This document shows positions 45,926-57,783 of a stretch of DNA of 64,000 nt, piece by piece (within the stretch, counting starts at the first letter, position 1; each line of letters starts with the position of its first letter). The DNA is from Nereocystis luetkeana (Eukaryota; Sar; Phaeophyceae; Laminariales; Laminariaceae): contig JARUPZ010000010.1 in assembly GCA_031213475.1 (NCBI GenBank), forward strand, positions 12,340,501-12,404,500, given 5' to 3'. The notes under the pieces are model-generated. The model saw only the letters and a list, made by a program, of their open reading frames with translations. It ran no database searches and had not been told where the DNA came from. The position numbers were made by a program, and so were the translations under genes.

Positions 45926-47808
45926 ACTGAAATGAAAAATGATGTATACCGGAAACAACGGTCCGCTTTGAAAAGTGAAATGAACGGACAGAAGTGTTCG
46001 GTCTGAAGGCACTACCCGGGTACTGGCATGGGGCTGTTTGCCGCAGGGTTCGATGTCTTCATGCCCCAACACTTGTGCTTTCCGCCAAAAGCGAATCTCG
46101 CGTGAGGTGTTCCATGTGATATGTCGACGGCATACAGGTTACCCGTACATGGTCATTTTCGTATTAATCAAGGCAGTACCTCATCCGTTGACACGCATCG
46201 CCTTTGCTTTGAATTCTTCAGTTTGGCGAGAAATCTGTGTCAATCGTGGTTATCACAATGTTCAGCATATGATCTTCGGGGGTATCACGATACTAATGCT
46301 GCGGTGAAATGCCCATCAGCATGGCAGCAAATTTCTCCCTCTATACTGGGCGGATAACACACCTGTATCGAGTAGCGCTCGCCTACCCAGGGCTTTGTTT
46401 AGGCCGCAGACAACGCCGGGTAACCTGTGCCGAAATCACGATATTGTTTCCGGTTCTGCGTGCTCTTGAGCCGAGCTGAGCGCAGCTCTTCTCCCCATCG
46501 CGAATCGAACAGTTGATACTCACGTTAACCCTGACCCCACCCATCAGGTCGCTCCAAACATACACGAACACCCCCATGACGAGCAGCATGGTTGTGATAG
46601 GCACCAACAAGTTCATGATCTCTCCCGTCTAACGGACACTATGTGAACCCATGGGGCATTATTAGCCCGAGCCTATCGGGGTAGAGAACCTCAATGAACC
46701 TCCATAAGGGAGGGGCTTAGAGCAGCGGCGCCGAGATAGCCCTACTCATGATGGTTGCGGACAGCTCTAAGAATAGGCGTATTCGGTTCCAAGCCGCACA
46801 GAGCATCCGAATAGATGAATATCTCCCTATCGGGATGTTTTGGGACCCTAATCACACTCCCAATTTATTGGGTTCCGTACATTGCGGGGGCAGTCACTCC
46901 GTAAAACCTGGGCATCATGGGAGTTTCCACCAAGATGTCAGCATTCCCAGCCCTAACCCGACGTGTTCTCGCCTTTCCTACATTTAACCTTCGTGTATAT
47001 TACATTTGTTGGAAGCTCGGAGTATTTCTGTATGACGGAAAGGATGGGAGGATAACCCTGACTGATAGCCGTACGCGGTCCAGTCTCTACATACAAGGCG
47101 AGTCGCCGTCTCACATTCTCAGTACAACATTGTTGCCTCAAGAGAAGTACCCCCAGTTGAAATATACGAGCAAAATGATGAAGAATGGACAGTTGGAAAC
47201 GAAAATACACAGTAGTAATAGACTATGAAGTTACGGTGCCCACCATACGTACCAGCCTCAGATGTACACCATAGCAACTGAGCTAGCAGTCAGAGCGGAG
47301 AAATATATTATGCGTCTCACATTAGGCTATCGAAACGTGTGTTCTGATCTTGGAGGCGTTTGAAGTCGGTTCTACTTGCGTTCCTGCCTAACCCTAACCG
47401 TATGGACGGGTTGCACCGCATCCAGCCTCCTCTGCCCGCACATATTCCGAGTGGCCCGCGCTTTCACGCTAAGCACATTACCGACTCTTGCTCATTCCGT
47501 CTTGAAATTTGAGAGGACTCCTCCTGCACAACCCCAGGCGCTCGCTCGTCCTGCCACCTATACTTGATGCCCGGCATTTAATCTGAAACCCACATGCCAA
47601 ATGCGTGTGAATTATGCTTTGCTTGTGATCTCAGACCCTTGCGTCGTGCGTCGATGCCCTCCAAGCGCTTCCAAAAATGACTGGAAATGTCGGCACCAGA
47701 AAAGTGCCGAAGGCTCGATCCGGCAAAGATGTACGCTAGCGGTATGGCCTCGGCTCCGGTTGTGGAGTTAGTTATATACTTCGTATATATATATCCTCTT
47801 CGGCAGTC
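45926..47808. other. Unannotated DNA downstream of the sulfotransferase
   Basis: No gene is secure. A minus-strand start at 46616 encodes a hydrophobic N-terminus (about residues 1-22, LLVPITTMLLVMGVFVYVW). It is followed by a good splice donor, GTGAGTATC, near 46528, and could be a first exon of an unknown gene. A plus frame at 46917-47228 (103 codons) is unrecognised. A CCTAACCCTAACC island lies at 47386-47398. Confidence 0.35.
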
Positions 47809-50575
47809 CTAGAGATCCAACTTCGCCAGAACCCCCGGTGGAAGCCATTTGCGCATGACAATGTCGAGTGCCACAAGCGTTTCAGGCTGGAGCAGCTCAT
47901 GCCATGTGGGCCTCTGCGAGGCTTCTTTTTCGGCTTTGATGGTGCCTCGGTGTTCGTTCTTACCCTTTGTCTCGAAGCGAAAATCTTCGCGTGAAGCTGC
48001 ATCCGCCATTTCGTCGACAACAGCCTCAGGCAGGTGCAAGCCCACGGACGCTATCCACTCATAGTGCCATGTACGGGCATCGGACAAAGCATCCTGGTAC
48101 CAAAAGATAGTACTCTGTGATTCTAGGATGGCGGTAAAAAGAAGGTACCGGAGTGCGACCCACTGGCAGAGAACGGGCACCATTTCCAGCACAAACTCGT
48201 CCAGCGTATCTGCACCAAAACCTACTGTAACCTTTAGTTTAGGCGAGGGGTGTAGTTCCTCGTGGAAGAACGTGCTGACAGCTGCTGCCCGGGGGTCACG
48301 CATGGTAACAAACTGAAGTCGAGCATCTGCCAGACGGAAAGAGGAAAACGTAGTCGGGGCGTCCTCACGCCAATCAAGGACGTTGGTATAATGCTGTCCG
48401 TTTATGAGTGCTACTCGGAACCATGAGGTCATCGAGGATACTTCCATATTTAACGCGTTCGGAGCAGACACCCTCGAGTATTTATTGTGTTCGAGGGCGA
48501 GCACCGTGAAGGGGTGAATGCTTAACATTGTGGTAAAAATACAGCAGTGCCTCTTCGCAGACGAAGCAGTATCAGGGGCATGTCTCTCGTATGGATCAAG
48601 GCCATGGCATTTTGGCCCTTGTGGTTCTGTGGCTCCGAGTCAGTCGCGCGGTTGGCTACTGCAATACCCCACGTACTACTTTCAATTTTATGTTTTTGTG
48701 TCTTTCGGTTTCGCGATAACGACCGTCAACATTTGGTTTGTTACTCTGCACCATGAAGCAGGTGTCAAACGCGGTTTTCATCGAGTTGCAGAGAGACTCA
48801 CACGAGTGAGTACAGTGTTGCGAAATCGGCAACAAAAATGGGAGTACCGCTACTGTTGACTTGGTCTCCAGTATCCCCCTTCTCAACGGTTGCTACACCG
48901 GATTCATCGCGCAACCATCACGTCATGGGACCACTTGTGTCGCAATAATACACACCTGTTATTTCGCATTCCGCCTCCTTCATGCACAGCCAAATATCGT
49001 TGAAACCTTCCACAGGCTTGCCGTCGGTGGACAAACACTCAACCCCCTTTAAGGCGATCCCGTGAGAGTGCTGCCAGTTGCATCTTGCGTCGACCGGCAG
49101 AGTATGCTTTTGCTCGTCTGTGACACGAATTTCGACCCTGTTGGGAAAAAACAACCAGTCCATGTGTGGCGGTTGATGTAACAGCGGTGAGACAGTTGGC
49201 AATCAAGATAAACACTCCCAAGATAATACGATTTCGGATCTGCTCTATAGACTAGGCTCGTATCGTGTGCTTTAAGTAGATGCTACTGTAGGATGTAGAT
49301 GCTCCGACCTAGAGCGGAAGAATATCCCCTGCTTCCACTAAACCATGTTGACCTGCACTCTTATGTCTACACAATGGTGTGTGTGCACGATACGGGCACG
49401 TGTAACCCGATCCGTTGGCAAAATATAAGCCCACACACGTAACCACGCACTCCTTCAAACTGTACACGGTACACTTTAGTATAGGAGTGGAACCTCAGAA
49501 TAGTACACGCACAACATTACGAGGCTACACATTCACCAATGCGGTCGGGATCTCGATCAGATTCTGTGCGACGTCTCACAATACACACGAGTTATCGCTT
49601 GCAAGTCGCTGCGGGATCCATGAATCATGTATCCTCCTCTTCAATGAAAAGTTCAGTACACCCCAAAGGAACCACGTTTTGGCCTTCCTGCACAACCATA
49701 CATTCCAAGGCTCAGATAAAGTTTTCCCGCTCTTAAGCGTCTGTCTGAAATCGACTGCTCACCGTCCCGTAGCAATCAAACCAACTACCGGTGATCGAGA
49801 TGCATTCGTACGACCAGGGAAAAACGTGTATGCACGGGTGTCAACATAAACATGGCGCAGCGAGCTCGTACCTGTCCACGCTGGTACAAGAACACTTCGA
49901 ATCATTTCCACCAAGTCGTGGGTCGAAGGTCAAACGAACTTCGTTCGGTGTATGGAACAATCCACGAAGACGCCCCGCCTCTGCACGGCAACTCCCACTA
50001 CCAAACCAGTGGTTCAAGAAGCGGCACGTGTGGGTGAGGGCGCCACGGGCCCAGATATACATGAACGTCGTTCCACTCTTAGGCTCCCCTGTACGCGGAA
50101 ACAATCCAAAATTCATAGATAGGGGTTGGGGCACATGGACGAGAAACCAGCAAGCACTACACCAAGCCTGAGAGTCGCGTACTGTGCCCTATGTTCTACC
50201 TCAGGTATTTCTAGGGGAGTAGAGTGAACCCCTCAATTCATTAAGGTTCTCATGCCTTGTTGCGAGGATAGTGGAAACCGCTGTCCCACACTACGAGTTA
50301 CACTGCAAAGGGCCGGGGCTGATCCTTAAGATGCAAGGGATGCCGCTCGTCGATCAGAGTATGTCGCAGCAGCATGGTTCGAACCAGTGAGGATGATTAT
50401 CGAATTTAGTGTGGTATGCATGCCATGCGAAAGCAATACTACCACAACACGAGCATTCAGACCTCGTTCCTGCATTTCAATATCTTGCACACGCTCCCCG
50501 GATGGAGCGAGCTTGAGCATGGTGAAAATCATGTCGCACCGAGGACAACCATCGTCCATCCCCAATACTTTAACC
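47809..50575 (-). CDS. PAPS-dependent sulfotransferase, at least four exons
   Basis: Likely transfers sulfate from PAPS to an acceptor, often a polysaccharide or glycan in such proteins; the acceptor is unknown. Exons on the minus strand: 50575-50463, 50088-49872, 49137-48956 and about 48617-47809 (stop at 47811-47809). Junctions have AG acceptors and GT donors, and the phases fit throughout, giving about 439 residues. The 5'-phosphosulfate loop GEPKSGTTFM lies at the second exon start. The 3'-phosphate-binding block FVTMRDPRAAAVSTFFHE, with its Arg and Ser, is in the last exon, as is a weak RGT motif. The last-exon acceptor is ambiguous (48617, 48626 or 48632 keep frame). The true 5' end is not known; the frame stays open upstream to 51057, so the start may be there or in another exon. 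Whether the gene is active is unknown. Confidence 0.75.
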
Positions 50576-51963
50576 CTAGGAACTGGGTTCACGTTCGCCT
50601 TCACTCCTAGCCCTCGGCGTTCGCCCGCCATCAACCAGCAGACGAGTGCCCTCGCAAGCAAGCGAGGTATCATGATGTGTTGCTGACGAATATGTCCACT
50701 CTTTTTTGCCCTTCGCATGTATTGGGAAAGAACGGCGTACGTATACGGACGTGTGAAATGAGACATACATGTCGTTGCCTTGATACGCTGCCTTGAGCCT
50801 CCCATCGTGACAGGTAACCGATCATGCACCGCTAGATGTATACCTCGGAGTATATATCTATACAGTTTGTTTATTTGTACACTGACCGTCCGTTGAAAGG
50901 TGGGGTGTGCGAATGCTCCCATCAGGGTAGGTCTTGTGCGTGAAACTAGAATACCGAGTTTGACGTTTCTGGTAGCGTTTCTACAAATAAATATGCGGAG
51001 GTCCGACGAGCGCCGAATAAAAAACACGGGCGAGTATACCCGCGAGTATCGTTGCAAACCGGGCGTTGGTAGGAAGGTTTACCGCTACATGTAAACAACA
51101 AGAATTTGGTCTACCAAACTGTTTACAAGACTCTACGATATAACCCCGTTCCCCGTGCCAGTTCCACCCCAACACGTTGCCGGTCGCGTAGACGTATGTT
51201 AGCAAAGAAACGTTGGGATCAATTCGTATATATTTTTTATGTGCAGCCACTACGCATGAACACGAGTATACGCGGATCATAGTTTGGATATTCGGGTAAA
51301 AACAATTTATGGATAGCTTACGAGTCTGTCTTACTCGTAGTAGTGTCGATTGTATATCTAATACATCAATGTCAGTACCGACGCTGAAGGTTGCTAGAGC
51401 GTTGCTCAAACGTTGTAGGGAACACTACATAAAGCAGCACGGGCTACGGATTACGTCTGCCCGTAGCAAGAAAGAGTATTATCCCAAGATGATGAAGTGA
51501 CGGCCTTGCCCCCGTTCTCACTCCTGTCTCATTTCCTCTCGTCTCGTCTCCACAACTTCACTTCGCTTCTCTTCTTCTCCTCTTGATCTCTGATACCAGC
51601 CTTCTTTCCATAATGTCTACATGAGCGCCAAATTCGAGCAATATCGTTTCTTCTTCATCACAAGCGATCCTGCTAAACGCCTCGGTCACACCTTTACCGT
51701 CTCTCTTCACAGACACAGAGTGTCGATACAAGCACAATTTAATCAAAGTAATCCCTTTTCGACCTTTCGTGAGCATTTCATGATTTGTTCTCACACAGGA
51801 ATGAAGTCAGACAGAGCTTGCTTGCAAGGACACTTGAGCAAATCGTCTCTCAACATGCGAAGCACGGGTTCCGGAACTGCTAGTAGTATCAACGGAATCG
51901 TCTTCTGGGCCATGTCTTCTAAAGTCCTTACTTCACGACTTACAGCTTAGGGTCCAGCAACGG
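50576..51963. other. Unannotated DNA upstream of the sulfotransferase
   Basis: It may contain the promoter and first exon. Frames at 50981-51409 (-) and 51621-51950 (+) have no recognised domain. Confidence 0.35.
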
Positions 51964-52277
51964 GTTGCCTCCGACGCTATTGCCTACGTGCCTACTTCGG
52001 CATACTCGTGCACCAAAATATCGCCGTTATACACACGAACTCCCCAACACTGGGGCTCGGAAAAACTCAGACCGCAAGGCAAGCCTCAGGTATCCAATCT
52101 AGTTATTTAAGGCGTAAGGAATGCCTCAGACGCTATTATTGCCTACGTGTCTGCTTCGGCATACTTGTGCACCGAAATGTCGCCGTTGTACACACGATTT
52201 CTCCATAACTGGGGCTCGGGACAACCTCAGACCGCAAGGCAAGTCTAAGGTATCCAATTAAGTTATTTAAGGTATCA
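51964..52277 (+). repeat. Tandem duplication of about 155 bp
   Basis: Two units share TATTGCCTACGTG, CTTCGGCATAC, TCGTGCACC-like, TCGCCGTT.TACACACGA, CTGGGGCTCGG, CTCAGACCGCAAGGCAAG and AGTTATTTAAGG. They begin near 51964 and 52118. Confidence 0.85.
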
Positions 52278-54036
52278 AAACATATTTCGGGCATGAAAAC
52301 GCACTCAAAACTTGTCTTAAAAAACGCCTTACTACCAAACAGTTATCTTAAGGGTGCCTTACCGCGCACACCTGACCACGACTGCGGCGTGCTCCAGCGG
52401 GCCAGGCCTAGTTACATCCTACGGCACCCCATTTACACGCCAGTGCTCCCTGGTCGGGCCTCTTCCTCGCCAATCTGCTGCACCCAATAGTTCACGATGG
52501 CGAGGTATGCCAGATGTGTATATATGGTCTGAAAATACACTTTGAATGCGTTCACACAACGCAGGTCAAGTCATGAACAAATGCGTTCCTGACATGACGG
52601 GGTGTTTCCCTCCCACACATTGCCCGAAAGTGGGAGACTGCTTTTCGCCGACGGGAACTTTCGGATCCTCCGTCAAATCGACCCCAAAACTAAAGTTGTG
52701 GCGATGAACTCACGGACATGACCACTTCCAGCCATCCAGCATGTTTTGAATGTCGTGAGTCTATAGCCGGTGAACGAGAGCCATCAAAAGCGGGGTGTGA
52801 GCATGTACTCTCGTTTGACGCGCGTACGCGAGGGGTATGCCCCGTGGCCTCCACTTCGTGTGGGAAATCCCCTTTTCCGGCACCAATTTACCCCTTGTTG
52901 TCTTGTTGCGGATGAATATACCCCGGACTGAGAAATAACACTGTTGGGTAATTGTTCCCGCTCGTGGTTGTTGTGGCACACCGAGAAGACGAACGCCCCA
53001 CATAAAAAAATGAAACGCCCCAGACCCGCGCAAATACAGTGGTCAACATACATGCGTTATCAGTATACGAGCACAAAGTACGGTCGGGCTTTCTTTCTAT
53101 ATTACGTCGCCGTGTGAATGTGGTATATACAAATTTTGAAAAACAATTAGCTGTGATATCGAAGATGTGCGTGCTAGACGATCGTGCCGATCAGGGTGTA
53201 AAACAGGCGCCCAACTAGTGGTGGGGAGTTCGTGTTGTTTTCAGCATATATGCGTCAATAATCTATATTATTATAGCGTCTTCCCCGCTCGTGATATCCT
53301 TATATAGACGGTGCCGGGAGGCTGAGATTATTACGCATTCTGAAATTAAGCGAGGACAACATGGCAATCAATAGTCATATACTTAACCGAGTGACAACCA
53401 GATATATATATTATCCCGGCAAATAACCCGCCAACATATAGTCACGCCTGCGGTGATACAGACCCAAGATACCCAAAATTACGATCGGTGAAAACCCGTG
53501 CGGCACGAAAACTCGTGGTGCGGCAAGCTCCAGCGCAACATGTCACCACCTGTTCACGCCCTGGTGCCGATACATGTTCACTAAAATGAACCCAAGGAGC
53601 TTTCATGTCAAGGGCTCGGCAAATAGGAGCAACGTTCAGTATCACGAAGTGTCGTATGTCGTATATCAACACAGGTAGATACTATTATTTCTCTTGCCAT
53701 CCGACAATGTGCAGCATGATCTTCAACAGGTAGATATTCATTCGATATATCGAGTTTTTTCAGGATCTATCTGCCAACTATCACACTGAAACAATCAAGA
53801 CATCAATTTGCCCACAGTTATTTTTCCAACGATGACTTACGTAGAACCGAAAGTTCGCTTTCTCGGCAATTCATTTGTATTTTGATCGCCATTGTGGCAT
53901 TCGCACGTTCGATAGGGCTCTCCGATGGACATTTTCAAGCAAAAACCCCCCACACTACAAAAAAAGGGTTAGGGTTAGACACAACGTTCAAACTTAGTTC
54001 CTTGACGCTTGTCGTGATAGGTGTTATTCAAGGCTC
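52278..54036. other. Unannotated DNA
   Basis: No gene is recognised. A TTAGGG pair lies at 53967-53979. Confidence 0.4.
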
Positions 54037-54160
54037 ATATTGGGTAGGCGATTGGTTAACCTTTCACCATCAGCCCAACTGGCAAAAACCCTAACTGATT
54101 GCGTCGAAAGCAGGACACGGGTCGTTGGTCGTGAAATCGAATCTCACGTTCACCATGAAC
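54037..54160 (+). mobile_element. tRNA-derived SINE family B, copy 2
   Basis: Similar to 22270-22390 through TTGGTTAACCTTT, CAGCCCAAC, GGGTCGTTG and TCGAATCTCACG. The B box is degenerate here (AATCGAATC). Confidence 0.5.
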
Positions 54161-54267
54161 AACATGAAAACTCCTCGAGTCAAGAATCTGATGCAACACT
54201 CTTCCTGGATTCCCAGAGATGTTGAGCACATCGGATTACTGTAGGTACGTACTACCCCATACGAAGA

Positions 54268-54352
54268 CCGAGGACCCCGCAGTTCTGAAGGGGGGAGAGT
54301 ATATTGGGTAAGCGATTGGACAGCCTTCCGCCTTAAACCCGACGGTTAAGAC
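54268..54352 (+). repeat. Mosaic SINE-like fragment
   Basis: The first part (CAGTTCTGAAGGGGGGAGAGT) resembles the upstream segment of SINE A copies. The second part (ATTGGGTAAGCGATTGGA) resembles the head of SINE B copy 2. It may be a recombinant or a shared head region. Confidence 0.4.
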
Positions 54353-54534
54353 CTTAACATAGGCTATACGATCTTTCTACAAGTTGTTTACCTGTAAAAT
54401 ATCGAGTTTTTGTAGCGCTGAGAAAATAATCCGTTTTTTCATTTTTTGTTACTGGCCGTAATATAATATGCAAACCTCAAAACACGTTTTTAGGCATCAT
54501 AAAAAATGAATACACTCGGCGTCGTGGGGGTCAA

Positions 54535-54735
54535 ATGACAGCAGTGTCATCGCAGTTGATGTCAGTTCTACGGCAGTTAATGACGGAGCAACTGCAGTTC
54601 ATGGCAGCACTACAGCAGTCTCGCCCGATGCCAGTTCCATGGCAGTCCCATGTCATGAGCAGGGTCGTGAAAGCCCACGGCACTGCCCACGACGCTGCCC
54701 ACGGCACTGCTCACGGCACTGCCATTTGTACCGCG
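54535..54735 (+). repeat. Degenerate 12-bp minisatellite, GCAGTT and CACGGCACTGCC units
   Basis: The left half has spaced GCAGTTSATG words. The right half (54676-54724) has CACGGCACTGCC repeated about four times with few changes. Confidence 0.6.
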
Positions 54736-55804
54736 ACCGAAACATACGATATAATCATGTGTATCACTGGTGGGCGTTTTATAATCGGCTTATCCATACA
54801 CCACACAACAATCACATTGAGCAATGTGCTTAACCGCGTTCGTGCCGTATAGGTTCTTTATATTAGGACGACGGGGAAAAGGTGCACAACGAGGTGAGAA
54901 AAGACGACCTAACCCGGTAGGATTCTGGAGGTTCCTCTCTTCAGAATCTCTAAATAACACTAAGCTAAGCATGTATCCGACTCTATTAATTACAACAAAC
55001 GTTGTAAGCCACAGATGTAATGTCGATATGCAGTCCCATGGGCGTGAAATCTAACAAATTATTTGGCAAACAGCACGGAATCTAAACGCAATGGTCTAGA
55101 AACTCAGTGCACAGCCGAGTTTATTCATGCCGAAAAGTGGAAACTCTAAGTTTGACGTAGCTGGCGAGATATCACGCATCTTTACGGTGTATGCTCGCCA
55201 ACGAGCAACAATTGCTATGAGCAAGGGAGGATAAACTTTTATTGCCCAACCGTTCTTGGCCACCTTGGGCAGCCCCCTACTCTATGACACCGGAGATAAT
55301 ACCACATCCCCTCGGGCACAGTTCAAACCTGACTTTATCCACCACGTGGATGCGTGGAAGATGCAAAAGCCCAGCAATGCGTCTATGGAAAGCGGCCGAC
55401 GAGAAAATTTCCAAGGCAAGTTGTTCGTGGTATGTGTAGCAAATTGCGAAGGAAGTGTATGATAAGTATTACACATTGCACACTACTCTGGCCGGAAACC
55501 TAAATCACAGGCCTAACGGGGACTATATTATCACTGGTGTACTCCGGGACGGTGTTGTGTCAAATTGAGCAATTGTCCTTGATTCATTTGTTCGGGCATC
55601 CTTGCGGAGGTATGTGATGGAATAGCAAGGGAGGCCAAGTTTTAAACATCACGGGGCAGCTTTCGAGGACTTTAATTGCGCGCCGCGCAATGAATATACA
55701 CCCGTGTTCTGGCAGGTTCTGGAGAGTAGAGCCAACGTTTATGAGAACCCTCGGCAGACATCGATCGACAAAGTCAGCGACGCCGTCATGAAATCTGAAC
55801 GGAA
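54736..55804. other. Unannotated DNA
   Basis: No gene is recognised. Frames are under 80 codons and overlap. Confidence 0.4.
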
Positions 55805-55945
55805 CACGCTGGGTGAGAGTTCACCGGCCTGTGAAGGTGTTACCTACTGAGCTATAAGGGTAAAAGACCGATCGATTACCCAGCCCCGGGTAATCCTTAT
55901 AACACTCTCCCCCCCTCTGAACGGCGGGATCTTTGGGGCGCCGGA
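55805..55945 (-). mobile_element. tRNA-derived SINE family A, copy 1
   Basis: On the minus strand: CCGTTCAGAGGGGGG, then GGCTGGGTAATCGATCGG, then the A box TAGCTCAGTAGG followed by TAACACCTTCACA. The B-box region is degenerate (GCCGGTGAACTC). The segment before the A box is shared with the copies at 57640 and 56060. Confidence 0.6.
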
Positions 55946-56059
55946 ACCGCATACCGTATGCGTCCGTACGCTGACCTACCTGCTTCGTTTCATTACCTGG
56001 GGAACCAGGGAGTTGTGTTTATTTAGGTGTGCACGCGCAAGCGCTTCTGTAAAAGAAAC

Positions 56060-56175
56060 GTTCGAAGTGGGGTTCGAACCCGTGACCTGGACGACGTCAA
56101 ATGTGAAGGTGCTACCGACTGAGCTATAGGGGTAAGCGACCGATCGATTACCCAGCCCCGGGTTATCCTTATAAC
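56060..56175 (-). mobile_element. tRNA-derived SINE family A, copy 2
   Basis: The minus strand has GGCTGGGTAATCGATCGG, A box TAGCTCAGTCGG and B box GGGTTCGAACCCC, both close to the Pol III consensus. The D-arm cannot close properly (CACC instead of GAGC), so this is tRNA-derived, not a working tRNA. Confidence 0.65.
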
Positions 56176-57424
56176 AGGCCCACACTAGTGTCACATGCAA
56201 GTGCTCACACCTCGGTCGGTGATATGTGGCGTGGGCTGACCAGGATTATGATGAAAAAATCTTTTGGCCCTGGTCTTTAGAAGGCAGGCGAGAAAAATTC
56301 TGGAACCCTCTCCCATGGCAAGGAATAGACCATTTTTTAGGTTTGACCTCGATGGACAACCCCAACGACAATGGAGCAGTACACCCATCGTATAAAAACG
56401 TTTATTACACATGCCGCTATGCGAATCTTTTATGGATATAGGTACATAGCGCTTTGAGAATATTCAGTGGAGCTAGTCTAGAAACTGCATTGTGAGAAGA
56501 ACATTATAACATACTTTGGCAACCTTCCGGTAGACTGTAGCTGCACACAGATTAGTTTTGGTTATCGTCTGGGCAGAGTTGTGTTCCCGACAAAACCCAC
56601 CTCGATAACTCGAGTTCTCTCTCTCATAACTCACTTGATAAGGAACAATAAGAAGATATCAAGAAGAAGAGTGTAATCTACAAGCAGCGAACCCTACCGT
56701 GCATCGACGTCCCATTGTATTTTACCAGCTTGTATCTCGGCACCTCCTTCACAGTGAGCCCCAGTGCTATATTTGCTGACGTAGGTTGGCTCGTAGTCTC
56801 ATATATATACAACAGTATACCAGGCACGACGTACGAGACATGCTAGAAGGCACTACGTAACACAATCAGTCACAGTAATCAGTCGTCAGCCATGTATCGA
56901 GAGATGTTCTGTGTGGACAAACCGCTCGCAAGCTGTTTTTTACACGGCTACAAGCGTATCTACTACTACTCTGAAGCTCGGTATATATATTATCATATGT
57001 TGAAATTTGCAAGAGAGTTACGCAGCCTTTCTTCTCTCAGAGCATGCACCATACGAATACAGAGGTATGGGTGTTTCTCGTTTCGGTTTGCCGAGTCTAT
57101 ACTTCAACCTAACGTGAGACAAAGAGAGTGATCTTTGACTTTTGGGTGCATAACGTATCGTACATTGAAATCAGTGCCACATCCTAGCGAGATGCTATCA
57201 TGCTCGAAAATACGTACTATAGTCCCTGTCAGCGAACCTGTGACATTTTTGTTTGGTTGGGGAAAATCATGTTTCTCGATGAAAACAACTGTTCTGTTGT
57301 TGTTACAGGTATAATGTTAGTGATGTCATATTTGTCGAGTTGCACGTGGGGTGTTACTACTACTACTTTGTAATCATGGGATGAAATAACTACCAGGGTA
57401 CACATTTTGCTTTGTGGTATCAGT
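56176..57424. other. Unannotated DNA
   Basis: No gene is recognised. A 79-codon frame at 56892-57131 has no recognisable domain. Confidence 0.4.
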
Positions 57425-57535
57425 ATTTCCCTGGGCTGGATAATCGACCGATTTTCTACCCCTTTAGCTCAGTAGAAGTAACACCTTTACATTCGACGCC
57501 CTCGAGGACACGGGTTCGAATCTCTCTTCGATCAT
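57425..57535 (+). mobile_element. tRNA-derived SINE family A, copy 3
   Basis: GGGCTGGATAATCGACCG, A box TTAGCTCAGTAGAAG and B box CGGGTTCGAATCTC. Opposite orientation to copies 1 and 2. Confidence 0.6.
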
Positions 57536-57639
57536 ATATTTTAGAAGCGTTTGCGTGTGCGTCCCTGAACACATAGATCTTCCTGGCTCCGTATGCATGG
57601 AAACGAAGCGGGTAGGTCATCGTACGGCCGTATACGGTA

Positions 57640-57783
57640 CCGGCGCCGTATGTATCCCGCCGTTCAGAGGCGGGCGGGGACTTAAAAGGATTACCCTAGG
57701 CTGGGTAATCGATCGATATTTTACCCCTGTAGCTCAGTAGGTAAAAATCCTTCCCATATTCGGAGACATCGTGTGGTTCGACG
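57640..57783 (+). mobile_element. tRNA-derived SINE family A, copy 4
   Basis: CCGCCGTTCAGAGG, AAGGATTACCC, GGCTGGGTAATCGATCG and A box TAGCTCAGTAGG are present. The B box is degenerate (GTGGTTCGACG). It has the longest match to copy 1, including the upstream segment. Confidence 0.6.

Noticed and set aside
50326-51057. A single 243-codon gene
   Set aside because: The conserved part is only the segment 50463-50575, which joins in phase to the sulfotransferase exons; the rest, downstream of the donor, reads through an intron.
51558-51950. A minus-strand frame with an ankyrin-like LLEFGAHVDI segment
   Set aside because: Only one short piece fits; no repeated 33-residue pattern is present and stops interrupt the neighbouring sequence.
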